Source: CAVWCW01 sp963753615 (GTDB taxonomy: Bacteria; Pseudomonadota; Gammaproteobacteria; Chromatiales; Chromatiaceae). Taken from it: DNA of 64,000 bases. The DNA lies in contig CAVWCW010000006.1 of NCBI GenBank assembly GCA_963753615.1, forward strand, positions 62,001-126,000, in the 5' to 3' direction. Shown in pieces: positions 45,494 through 53,067 of the stretch (position 1 is its first letter; the number at the start of each line of letters is the position of its first letter). A program made the position numbers and the translations under genes. Under the pieces are notes generated by a model, which was not told the origin of the DNA, ran no database searches, and saw only the letters and a list, made by a program, of their open reading frames with translations.

Positions 45494-46637
45494 TCTTGTT
45501 CTCCGGCCGGTGGGCTGGGCTGCCCGCCCCCAACGCCCGGCGCCGCTGTGCCGGGTCCAATTGCTCTAGCTCGCCGCAAGCTTGGTAGAAGGCCTCCAGG
45601 TCTCCGCCCCGGTCAGCCAGCAGTGCCTCCAGGGCGGGGATCAGCGCCTGGTAGGTGGCCATCGAGGCCAGTCGGGCGTTGTTCAATGGCGCCCGGGCGA
45701 ACCAGGGGTCAAACCCCGCATAGCCGCCCCAATCCCGCCTCAACGCCCGATACTCCCGGCGCAGCCGCGCAAACTCCGCAGCCTTGCGCGCCCGCATCGG
45801 CTCCGGCGCCAGGTCGCCGGCGTACAAGGCCTGCAGGCGGCCGCGGCTGGCCAACAGCAGCTCGACGAAGGCGGCTCGGCGTTCCCGCATCAGACGCTGG
45901 CGAACCAACGCCTGTGGGCCGCCGCGGGCGGCCAGCCAGCGCTCCACCCCGACCTGCTCCACCAGACTGGCAAAGGCCTCGTTGAAACCACTGTCGCCGG
46001 GGAAATACAGCCGTTGATGGGCCAACTCGTGGAATAACAACCCCGCCAGCTCGGGCTCGGGCCAATCGATCACGGTGCTCGGCAAGGGGTCGTCGAACCA
46101 ACCCAGGGTGGAATAGGCGGACACCGGCTCCAGGGTTACATCCAAGCCCTCGGCGGCCAGCGCGGCCCCCGCCTGCTCGGCGGCGCTGCGCCGATAGTAG
46201 CCCCGGTAGCTGGCACAGCCGATCACCGGATAGCACCACTGGTGGGGCTGCAAGGAAAATTCGGGGGCCGCCACCAGGCTCCAGACGACGGCCGGGCGCT
46301 CCAGTTCAACGTAGCTCCGGTAGCTGGCATTGTCCGGCAGCCCAAGCTCCCGGCTGGCGAAGGCGCGCAGTTCCAATACCAGTTCCAAGCGCCCCCGGCG
46401 CGCGGTGGACGTGGCCGGGTCGGCGATCAGCGTCTCGATGTCCTGGCGCCGGGCCAGCAGGTCCAGGTGGCCTTGCACCGCCTGACCGTAGTAGCCGAGA
46501 TTGGCGCAGCCCGGCAGGAGCAGCCAGAGCAAGACCCAGGCGCGACCGCGAAGGAATCGCCCGTCTAATCGCTTTTCCTGCGCCGGGCAGAATGCTCCGC
46601 CATTTGCAGACGTCCGGACGCATGAAAAAAGAGCCAT
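45402..46637 (-). CDS. Putative lipoprotein aminopeptidase (zinc metallopeptidase) with repeat-derived N-terminus
   Basis: 411 residues. The metallopeptidase motif HELAH (LLFHELAHQRLYF) with the downstream Glu in FNEAFASLVEQ and early STLGWFDDPLPST match the PF10023-type putative aminopeptidases. A lipobox LLLPGC places the lipidated Cys at residue 44, so it is anchored to a membrane. The first ~30 residues, including the only ATG, are encoded by the MITE-like repeat at 46550-46704, and no normal basic n-region start exists. The last ~39 residues read antisense through the NDUFA9-like gene. Both ends thus look altered relative to the family. Confidence 0.75.
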   Translation of the reverse strand: MALFSCVRTSANGGAFCPAQEKRLDGRFLRGRAWVLLWLLLPGCANLGYYGQAVQGHLDLLARRQDIETLIADPATSTARRGRLELVLELRAFASRELGLPDNASYRSYVELERPAVVWSLVAAPEFSLQPHQWCYPVIGCASYRGYYRRSAAEQAGAALAAEGLDVTLEPVSAYSTLGWFDDPLPSTVIDWPEPELAGLLFHELAHQRLYFPGDSGFNEAFASLVEQVGVERWLAARGGPQALVRQRLMRERRAAFVELLLASRGRLQALYAGDLAPEPMRARKAAEFARLRREYRALRRDWGGYAGFDPWFARAPLNNARLASMATYQALIPALEALLADRGGDLEAFYQACGELEQLDPAQRRRALGAGSPAHRPENKITAVAAGPDSVAVGLVRPGTGAPRRRYPAG

Positions 46638-46704
46638 TCGGAAACCGCTTTCTCAAGCGTCGTGCTGGAAGTAACCAGGGAAGGCCATTTTCAGCATATC
46701 CCTA
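46550..46704 (-). repeat. MITE-like dispersed repeat, copy B
   Basis: About 155 bp related to copy A at 16911-17070. Shared blocks in order: AATCGC-TTTTCC, the AATGCTCCGCC region, CATTCGGAAACCGC, CGTGCTGGAAG, CCAGGGAAGG, and TTTTCAGCATATCCCTA. It occupies the gap between two minus-strand genes. Its right end contains the TAG stop (46702-46704) of the methyltransferase gene and its left part encodes the start of the peptidase. Confidence 0.62.
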
Positions 46705-47904
46705 GAGGCGGCCGCGCAGATCCTGGAAGGAGAAGCCGATCAGCGGTTGGTGCAGCCCCCGGCCGAGGGCCAGCACCTTGAACGCCTCGCCCATCTCGTT
46801 GGGCAGCGTCAGGCGGCGCACACCCTGCACCTGGGTCAGGTGATTGGCCACGTCCGCCGGGTCCGAACGGGCCAGCAGCGCCTCCAGCCCGCTGCCGAAC
46901 AGGAAGTGGGCCTGGGTGGTATAGCCCGCCAATGCCAGGCCGGCGGCGGTGCCGGCCTCCGCCACCGCCGTAAAGTCCACGTGAGCGGTAATGTCCTGCA
47001 GCCCGAGCAAGCGGTAAGGGTCGGCATGCGCCCGGTGGCGGTAATGGCACATCAGGGTGCCCATGGTCCGCTGGGGGTGCAACAGCTCGCGACGTGGATA
47101 GCCGTAGTCGATAAGCAGAGCCGCGCCCTCGTCCATGCTGGAAGCCAAGGCTCGCAGCCAGGCTCCCAGACGCAGATTGATCTCGGCATGGTAGCCGGGC
47201 TCCAGCGCCACCCCCTCCGCCTGGAGTTCCTGAATCGCCTGACGCAACCCGGGGCTGGCCGGGGGCCCGAAGCGGGCCGCCGGACCCTGTCCGTCCCAGC
47301 CGACGAACTCTTCTTCCGGGCCCTCCGGGCCGATGCGGAAGCGATGGACCGGCATGGCATCCAGCAGTTCGTTGGCCAGCACCAGGCCGCGCAGCCGCTC
47401 TGGCATGCGCTCCAGCCAGTGCACCCGCTCGCACAGCCCGGGCAGTTCCCGGGCCAGCAACTGCTGCTGGCGCTGGCGCAGCTCCGGGCTCAGCTCCAGG
47501 ATCAAATAGCGCCCCGGCAACCCGCCCCGGCGCTCCAGCTCGGCGAGCAGATCCGCTGCCAGACGTCCGCTGCCGGCGCCGAACTCCAGGATGTCGCCGC
47601 CACCCAGCTCGCCCAGCACCTGCTCGCACTGGGCGGCCAGGCACTGGCCAAACAGGGGCGAGACCTCGGGGGCGGTGACGAAGTCCCCCTCGGACCCGAA
47701 CTTGCGGCTACCCGCCACGTAGTAACCGAGCCCGGGGGCATACAGGGCCAGTTCCATAAAGCGGTCGAAGGGGATGCGGCCGCCGGCGGCCTGGATCTCG
47801 GCGCGAATCAGCGCCCCCAGGCGGGCGCTGTGTTCGCGGGCGGCGGCATCCGGCGGCGGCAGGCCGTCCGGGGCATCGGCAGGCGGGGGGGGCGGGCTCG
47901 GCAC
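46702..47904 (-). CDS. MidA/NDUFAF7-like SAM-dependent methyltransferase
   Basis: 400 residues from a GTG at 47904. Family blocks: IPFDRFMELALYAPGLGYY, DFVTAPEVSPLFGQCLA, SAM-binding ILEFGAGSGRLAADLL, LANELLDAMPVHRF, LLIDYGYPRREL and YRHRAHADPY. The mitochondrial homologue methylates an arginine of a complex I subunit. The true start is uncertain: no ATG is well placed; the frame is open to an ATG at 48018. The stop codon lies inside repeat B. Divergent from the pteridine reductase gene. Confidence 0.88.
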   Translation of the reverse strand: MPSPPPPPADAPDGLPPPDAAAREHSARLGALIRAEIQAAGGRIPFDRFMELALYAPGLGYYVAGSRKFGSEGDFVTAPEVSPLFGQCLAAQCEQVLGELGGGDILEFGAGSGRLAADLLAELERRGGLPGRYLILELSPELRQRQQQLLARELPGLCERVHWLERMPERLRGLVLANELLDAMPVHRFRIGPEGPEEEFVGWDGQGPAARFGPPASPGLRQAIQELQAEGVALEPGYHAEINLRLGAWLRALASSMDEGAALLIDYGYPRRELLHPQRTMGTLMCHYRHRAHADPYRLLGLQDITAHVDFTAVAEAGTAAGLALAGYTTQAHFLFGSGLEALLARSDPADVANHLTQVQGVRRLTLPNEMGEAFKVLALGRGLHQPLIGFSFQDLRGRL

Positions 47905-48057
47905 GGGGCTAAATCTCGGCTCGGGGTTGCTCGGTCGGGGAACATTGAAGCATGGCGCCTCTGCGGGAAGCAAAAACACCAACCGTCCCGATCCCGGCGC
48001 AGCGGCTTTCGGGTACACTCCGAGACCCCGGACCAGCTTTCAAAGAGGAACCAGCGC

Positions 48058-48813
48058 ATGAGCCAAACCGCCCCCAGTCTCTCCGGCAAGGTCGGCCTGG
48101 TCACCGGCGCCGCCCACCGCATCGGTGCCGAAATCCTGCGCCACCTGCATGGCGCGGGAATGGACCTGGGCCTGCATTATCGCAGCTCCCGGGCCCCGGC
48201 CGAATCCCTGCAGGCCGAGTTGGAGGCGAAGCGCCCGGGCTCGGTGCTGCTGATCCAGGCCGATCTGCACCGGATCGACGCCTTCCCGGGAATAATTCAG
48301 AAGATCGAGTCCCGTTTCGGCCGCCTGGACCTGCTGGTCAACAACGCCTCCAGCTTCTATCCGACCCCCCTGGAAAGCGCCAGCGAGGCCGAGTGGGACG
48401 ACCTTATGGGCAGCAACCTGAAGGCCCCCTTCTTCCTGGCCCAGGCCGCCGCCCCCCTGCTGCGCGCCGCCGGCGGCTGCATCGTCAACCTGGTGGACAT
48501 CCATGCCGAACGCCCGCTAGAGGGCTACCCGATCTATTCCGCCGCCAAGGCCGGCAATGCCATGCTGGTGAAGGCCCTGGCCCGGGAACTGGGGCCGGAG
48601 GTGCGGGTCAACGGGGTGGCCCCGGGGGCGATCCTCTGGCCGGAGCAGGGTCTGGACCAAGCAGGCAAGCAGGAGATCCTCGACCGCACCGCCCTCAAGC
48701 GGCCGGGGGCGCCGGAAGACATCGCCCGGACCGTTCTGTTCCTGGCCCGGGACGCGGATTACATCACCGGTCAGATCATCGCCGTGGACGGCGGCCGCAG
48801 CACCCAGCATTGA
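48058..48813 (+). CDS. folM: Pteridine reductase (short-chain dehydrogenase)
   Basis: 251 residues, SDR fold. The cofactor motif is unusual: GAAHRIGAEILRHLHGAG, with HRIG replacing the GIG pattern, as in PTR1/FolM pteridine reductases. NNASSFYPTPL and the catalytic YSAAKAGNAML (Tyr-x3-Lys) follow; the C-terminus is ITGQIIAVDGGRS. Reduces dihydrobiopterin or dihydrofolate-type substrates with NADPH. AAGAGGAA precedes the ATG. It faces folK and folB, consistent with a pterin/folate locus. Confidence 0.9.
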   Translation: MSQTAPSLSGKVGLVTGAAHRIGAEILRHLHGAGMDLGLHYRSSRAPAESLQAELEAKRPGSVLLIQADLHRIDAFPGIIQKIESRFGRLDLLVNNASSFYPTPLESASEAEWDDLMGSNLKAPFFLAQAAAPLLRAAGGCIVNLVDIHAERPLEGYPIYSAAKAGNAMLVKALARELGPEVRVNGVAPGAILWPEQGLDQAGKQEILDRTALKRPGAPEDIARTVLFLARDADYITGQIIAVDGGRSTQH

Positions 48814-48825
48814 GATCTGCCCGGC

Positions 48826-49311
48826 CTAGGGCTCGCGTTCCACCGGCCGCAGCGGTTGGGCGGCTTGATCGAAGGCGGCCCATAGCTCGGCGTAGCTGCG
48901 GCCGTCCAGGGGGTGGCGCTCCGCACCAGCCACCTCGGCCAGGGGGCCGAGCACGAAGGCATACTTGAGGATCTCGTCGCGCGGCAGCCGCAGCGGGCCC
49001 TCCTCCAGCACCGTGTCGCCGTAGGTAAGGAGATCGATATCGAGGGTGCGGGGGGCGAACTTGTCGACCCCGCGGGTACGGCCGTGGGCGTCTTCGATGG
49101 CCCGCGTGGCGCGGGCCAGTTCCAGCGGCGGGAGCTGGCTGTCGATGCCCACCACCAAGTTATAGAAAGGGTCGCCGTCGAAGCCCACCGCCTCGCATTC
49201 GTAGACCCGCGACACCACCAACTCGCCAAACTCGGCAGCCAAGTCGCGCAATGCGCCACGGATGTTGCGCTCGCGGTCGATATTACTGCCCAGGCTAAGC
49301 CAGGCGCGCAC
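48826..49311 (-). CDS. folK: 2-amino-4-hydroxy-6-hydroxymethyldihydropteridine diphosphokinase
   Basis: 161 residues, usual HPPK size. LSLGSNIDRERNIRGAL at the start and the signature TRGVDKFAPRTLDIDLLTYG. Transfers pyrophosphate from ATP to the pterin in folate synthesis. The start is a GTG at 49311, one base after the folB stop, so translation is coupled to folB. Confidence 0.96.
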   Translation of the reverse strand: MRAWLSLGSNIDRERNIRGALRDLAAEFGELVVSRVYECEAVGFDGDPFYNLVVGIDSQLPPLELARATRAIEDAHGRTRGVDKFAPRTLDIDLLTYGDTVLEEGPLRLPRDEILKYAFVLGPLAEVAGAERHPLDGRSYAELWAAFDQAAQPLRPVEREP

Positions 49312-49312
49312 C

Positions 49313-49669
49313 TCAGGACCGCTCGCCGCGCTCGATCAACACCCCGACGTCGCGGGCACCGCTCACCGCACCGATCTTGTTCAAGCTCAGGCGCACCCAG
49401 GGGATGCCGAATTCCCGCAGCAGGATCTCGGCGCAGCGCTCGGCCAGGGTCTCCACCAACTGGAACTCGCTCGCGCCGACGAAGGCAATCAGCCGCTTGG
49501 CTACCGCCTTGTAGTCGAGCGCATCTTCGATGCGTTCGCTGGCGGCGGCCTTGCGTATGTCGCACCCCATCTCCAGGTCCAGGATCACCTCCTGGCGAAT
49601 CTTGCGTTCCCAGTCATAGATGCCGATCACCGTCTCGACGCGCAGGTCGCGCAGAAAAACTATATCCAT
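49313..49669 (-). CDS. folB: Dihydroneopterin aldolase
   Basis: 118 residues. MDIVFLRDLRVETVIGIYDW and the central DYKAVAKRL ... FQLVETLAERCAEILL with the catalytic Lys in LSLNKIGAV are typical of FolB. Makes 6-hydroxymethyldihydropterin, the substrate of FolK encoded immediately downstream. The ATG at 49669 begins the conserved domain. Confidence 0.95.
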   Translation of the reverse strand: MDIVFLRDLRVETVIGIYDWERKIRQEVILDLEMGCDIRKAAASERIEDALDYKAVAKRLIAFVGASEFQLVETLAERCAEILLREFGIPWVRLSLNKIGAVSGARDVGVLIERGERS

Positions 49670-49702
49670 AGGGGGTAAAAACCTGTGCAGGGAAATTTCT
49701 GT

Positions 49703-49711
49703 TGCTATACT
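49703..49711 (+). promoter_or_regulatory. Extended -10 promoter for plsY
   Basis: TGCTATACT, an extended -10 element, about 100 bp upstream of the plsY GTG start and in the divergent gap with folB. No clear -35. Confidence 0.45.
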
Positions 49712-49809
49712 GTGCCGGCTTTCCGGCGCCAACCATGGCCCGACAGTTTGCCTCACATCGCCGGGAAACTGAACCCCGGCCCACACGAAACCAGCCAGCG
49801 CCAGCCAAC

Positions 49810-50406
49810 GTGACCTTCGACCTGCTCCTGATTGCCGCCGCCTACCTCCTGGGGTCGGTCTCCAGCGCCATCCTGGTGTGCCGGATAATGGGTCTGCCCG
49901 ATCCGCGCACCGAGGGATCCAACAATCCGGGCGCCACCAACGTGCTGCGTATCGGCGGCAAAAAGGCGGCGGCCATCGCGCTTCTGGGAGACAGCCTCAA
50001 GGGCTTCATCCCCGTGTTCGCGGCCAAGCTGCTGGGCAGCTCGGAGCCGGTGCTGGCGCTGGTGGCGATGGCTGCCTTTCTCGGCCACCTGTATCCCCTG
50101 TTCTTCCGCTTCCAGGGCGGCAAGGGGGTAGCCACCGCCCTCGGGGTACAGTTCGGCCTGAGCTGGCAGATCGGTGGCGGGGTGGCCGCCATCTGGCTGC
50201 TGATGGCCTACGGGCTGAAGATCTCGTCCCTGGCAGCCCTGGTCTCCATGGCGCTGGCACCGCTGATGGTCTGGTTTTTCTGGCCGTCACCCGAGCTGGT
50301 AGCGATGTCGGTGCTGATGACCCTGCTGTTGTTCTGGCGCCACCGCAGCAATATCCGCAACCTGGTGCGGGGTGAGGAAGGGGCGATCCGCAGCGACGGG
50401 GACTAG
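49810..50406 (+). CDS. plsY: Glycerol-3-phosphate acyltransferase PlsY
   Basis: 198 residues, five-helix membrane protein. Conserved loops: LGSVSSAILVCR, EGSNNPGATNVLRIGGKKAA and FRFQGGKGVATALG. Transfers acyl groups from acyl-phosphate to glycerol 3-phosphate, the first step of phospholipid synthesis. I start at GTG 49810 because the PlsY N-terminal helix begins there; an ATG at 49702 would add 36 polar residues. The TAG stop at 50404-50406 belongs to the CTAG repeat at the edge of a MITE, so the original C-terminus may have been different. Confidence 0.93.
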   Translation: MTFDLLLIAAAYLLGSVSSAILVCRIMGLPDPRTEGSNNPGATNVLRIGGKKAAAIALLGDSLKGFIPVFAAKLLGSSEPVLALVAMAAFLGHLYPLFFRFQGGKGVATALGVQFGLSWQIGGGVAAIWLLMAYGLKISSLAALVSMALAPLMVWFFWPSPELVAMSVLMTLLLFWRHRSNIRNLVRGEEGAIRSDGD

Positions 50407-50666
50407 CCCGGATATTTCACCGGGTATGGCGTCCCTGGCGCAGGGCCTGTGCGGCTGGGCGCCGCTCTGGAGCGAAATCGGTAGCCGTAGCTACCGATTG
50501 AGTGAAGAGCAAGGCCGGGCGTGCAGGAACCAGCCAGGGGTGCGATAGCCAGGCGGCGTTATACAGGGTGTTTCGCTGCAGACGCCTCCGCAGTCCTATT
50601 CAAGGTCTTGAATTCCCAGTCGCTTATACGCAGCCGCCTGGCGGCCTGGTGAAATATGCGGGCTAG
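50403..50666 (+). mobile_element. MITE with 15-bp inverted ends and CTAG target duplication
   Basis: Left end CCCGGATATTTCACC (50407-50421) and right end GGTGAAATATGCGGG (50648-50662) are inverted repeats with one mismatch. Both are flanked by CTAG (50403-50406 and 50663-50666), as expected for a 4-bp target duplication. The 256-bp core has no transposase. It has internal inverted repeats (CCAGGCGGC / GCCGCCTGG) and a hairpin ATCGGTAGC-cgta-GCTACCGAT. A non-autonomous derivative of a DDE insertion sequence is the likely origin; the parent is not in the window. Confidence 0.8.
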
Positions 50667-50787
50667 CGGCTAGGGACCGGTCGGCTGCGTTGAGCCACCA
50701 ATTGCGTTCATGCATCTCAGGTAGCGCGGGGGCCAACCGGCTGTAGCCGACCCGTCGCCCGGCGCCAACCCAGAAGCGTCAGCGCAC

Positions 50788-51825
50788 CTACAGCGCCGGC
50801 AGGCTCTCCAGGTGCCAGCGCGGGGTGGCGCTGAAACGCAGGGCATCGTGTTGGCCGGCCGCCAGCCGGCAGGCCCCGGCATAGGCGATCATGGCGCCGT
50901 TGTCGGTACAGAAGGCCGGGCGCGGAAAGTACACCCGGGCCCCTGCCTCGGCCACCATCTTCTGCATCCGCTCGCGCAACCGCTGGTTGGCGCTCACCCC
51001 TCCGGCGATCACCAGGCTGGAGCAAGCACTGGCCTCCAGGGCACGCCGGCACTTGATCACCAGCGTATCCACCACCGCTTCTTCGAAGGCACGGGCGACG
51101 TCGGCGCGCAGGACCTGCTCGGCCACTGCGTCGCCAGCCGCCGCCTGCATGCCCTGCTGTATGGTGTTCAGTGCAAAAGTTTTGAGACCGCTAAAACTGA
51201 ACGCCAGGCCCGGGCGGTCGGTCATCGGCCGCGGGAAACGGAAGCGCTTGGGGTCGCCGGTGGTGGCCAAACGCGCCAGCTCGGGGCCGCCGGGATAAGG
51301 CAGACCGAGCAGCTTGGCGGTCTTGTCGAAGGCCTCGCCGGCGGCATCATCGAGTGAATCACCGAGCATCCGATACCGGCCGATGGCGCCCACCTCAACC
51401 AACTGGGTATGGCCACCGGACACCAGCAGCGCGACAAAGGGGAACTGGGGCGCCTCCTCCTCCAGCATCGGCGCCAGCAAGTGCCCCTCCATATGGTGCA
51501 CCCCCAGTGCCGGCACCCCCCAGGCCCAGGCCAGGCTGCGGCCGATAGCCGCCCCCACCAGCAGGGCGCCGACCAAACCAGGGCCGGCGGTGTAGGCGAC
51601 GCCGTCGACCTGGTTGCGCTCCACCCCTGCCTGACGCAGCACCTGCTCCACCAAGGGTATGGTCTTGCGGATGTGGTCCCGGGAGGCCAGCTCCGGCACC
51701 ACTCCGCCGTACTCGGCATGGATGCCGATCTGGCTGTAGAGCGCGTCGGCGAGGATGCCGGACGCGCTGTCGTAGAGCGCCACCCCGGTCTCGTCGCACG
51801 AGGTCTCGATTCCCAACACAAGCAT
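50788..51825 (-). CDS. tsaD: tRNA N6-threonylcarbamoyladenosine transferase
   Basis: 345 residues. MLVLGIETSCDETGVALYD at the start, metal-binding histidines in VHHMEGHLLAP, LVSGGHTQLV, LAFSFSGLKTF and VIAGGVSANQRLR. With TsaB and TsaE it installs t6A at A37 of ANN-decoding tRNAs. The frame is open far upstream to 52038, but those residues come from a repeat region. Divergent from rpsU, the classic arrangement. Confidence 0.97.
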   Translation of the reverse strand: MLVLGIETSCDETGVALYDSASGILADALYSQIGIHAEYGGVVPELASRDHIRKTIPLVEQVLRQAGVERNQVDGVAYTAGPGLVGALLVGAAIGRSLAWAWGVPALGVHHMEGHLLAPMLEEEAPQFPFVALLVSGGHTQLVEVGAIGRYRMLGDSLDDAAGEAFDKTAKLLGLPYPGGPELARLATTGDPKRFRFPRPMTDRPGLAFSFSGLKTFALNTIQQGMQAAAGDAVAEQVLRADVARAFEEAVVDTLVIKCRRALEASACSSLVIAGGVSANQRLRERMQKMVAEAGARVYFPRPAFCTDNGAMIAYAGACRLAAGQHDALRFSATPRWHLESLPAL

Positions 51826-51885
51826 GACGTCAAACTCCGGTCGACCCAAAACCCAGGGCAATTCGCCCGAGAATTCAGCTTTACC

Positions 51886-51969
51886 CCCGTAGGAGCGCCG
51901 CCCACGGCGCGATTCGGCGCCAAGGTTCGCTTGAGCGCTTGTTCGGCGCGGGGGCGCGCCTCCTACGGG
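51886..51969. repeat. REP-like palindromic unit
   Basis: CCCGTAGGAG (51886-51895) and CTCCTACGGG (51960-51969) form a perfect 10-bp inverted repeat enclosing a GC-rich segment with sub-palindromes (GGCGCGATTCGGCGCC). GTAGGAGC-type ends are those of extragenic palindromic repeats in several gammaproteobacteria. It lies between tsaD and the rpsU promoter. Nothing else was recognised in the rest of the 520-bp gap except that promoter. Confidence 0.6.
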
Positions 51970-52258
51970 ACTTGGACGCAGCTTCCAGATCCAGCCGCCT
52001 GGGGACAGCTGAAACACAAGGCTGATCACTAACCCCATTGCAGGCCTGCCGGGGCACGCTGTTCAAGCCGCCCCCGGCGGCTTTCGCACGGCTTTCGGAA
52101 ACGCGGCCCCCAAAAAATCTTCAATTTCAACCCGTTGGAGAAACCGCGAATGACGGAACGCGCGGCTGCCCGCAGCAAACGCCAGCAACCCTCGATGACG
52201 CCCGCAGCATAGGCTAACCCGCAACCCGCCGTGTGCCAACGCCGGCCGCATGCCTGCT

Positions 52259-52287
52259 TTGCAAAAGCCCAGCCAAAGGCTTAGAAT
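52259..52287 (+). promoter_or_regulatory. Sigma-70 promoter of the rpsU-yqeY-dnaG-rpoD operon
   Basis: TTGCAA (52259-52264) and TAGAAT (52282-52287) with the ideal 17-bp spacing. Predicted start near 52294 leaves a leader of about 50 bases before rpsU. Confidence 0.7.
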
Positions 52288-52346
52288 ATCCGGCTTTTCA
52301 CCCAAACAAACAGCGGCCAGCGGGCCAAATTGAGGTCAAAACAGCA

Positions 52347-52562
52347 ATGCCAAACGTGCGTGTCCGGGAAAACGAACCCTTCGAAGTCGCCATGCGTCGC
52401 TTCAAGCGCTCCTGCGAAAAGGCCGGCGTGCTCGCCGAAGTGCGCCGCCGCGAGTTCTACGAGAAGCCGACCGCTGAGCGCAAGCGCAGAGCCGCCGCGG
52501 CGGTCAAGCGCCACTTGAAGAAGGTGCATCGCGAGAACCGACGCTGGGAACGCAATTACTGA
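52347..52562 (+). CDS. rpsU: 30S ribosomal protein S21
   Basis: 71 residues, the standard S21 length. MPNVRVRENEPFEVAMRRF start and the basic KKVHRENRRWERNY-type end. First gene of the macromolecular-synthesis operon. Confidence 0.97.
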   Translation: MPNVRVRENEPFEVAMRRFKRSCEKAGVLAEVRRREFYEKPTAERKRRAAAAVKRHLKKVHRENRRWERNY

Positions 52563-52575
52563 GCGACCTCACGCA

Positions 52576-53019
52576 ATGCTCAAACAACGCCTGCAGGATG
52601 ACATGAAGGCCAGCATGAAGGCCGGCGACAAGCCCAGGCTTGGCGTCATTCGGCTGATGCTGGCAGCGGTAAAACAGCGCGAGGTCGATGAGCGCATTGA
52701 ATTGACCGACGAGCAGGTGTTGGCGGTGCTGGACAAGATGCTCAAGCAGCGCCGCGAATCAATAAAGCAGTATGAGCAGGCCGGGCGCCAGGAACTGGCC
52801 GATCAGGAAGCGTTCGAGGTCGGCGTAATCCAGACCTACCTGCCGGCCGCCCTGTCGGAGGCGGAGATCGCGACGCTGGTGAGCGAGGCCATCGCGACCG
52901 CCGGCGCCAGCTCGATCCGCGACATGGGCAAGGTCATGGGCCAGCTCAAACCCAAGCTGCAAGGCCGCGCAGACATCGGAGCGGTCAGCGCCCTGGTCAA
53001 ACAGCAACTGGCTGGCTGA
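52576..53019 (+). CDS. GatB/YqeY domain protein
   Basis: 147 residues of the YqeY family, related to the tRNA-binding tail of GatB (LKQRLQDDMKASMKAGDKPR; QTYLPAALSEAEIATLV; DMGKVMGQLKPKLQGRAD). Cytosolic; a role in tRNA-dependent amidation is suggested only by the shared domain. Located between rpsU and dnaG, 13 bp after rpsU, as in many gammaproteobacteria. Confidence 0.94.
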   Translation: MLKQRLQDDMKASMKAGDKPRLGVIRLMLAAVKQREVDERIELTDEQVLAVLDKMLKQRRESIKQYEQAGRQELADQEAFEVGVIQTYLPAALSEAEIATLVSEAIATAGASSIRDMGKVMGQLKPKLQGRADIGAVSALVKQQLAG

Positions 53020-53067
53020 CCCCCCGCCACCCCCTGCGAGCGTGGCGAACGGCTATGCTTATGCCCC

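Noticed and set aside
46747..48057. Long N-terminal extension of the pteridine reductase (688-residue frame)
   Set aside because: This part is antisense to the MidA-like gene. The reductase has a good ribosome-binding site and normal length from 48058.
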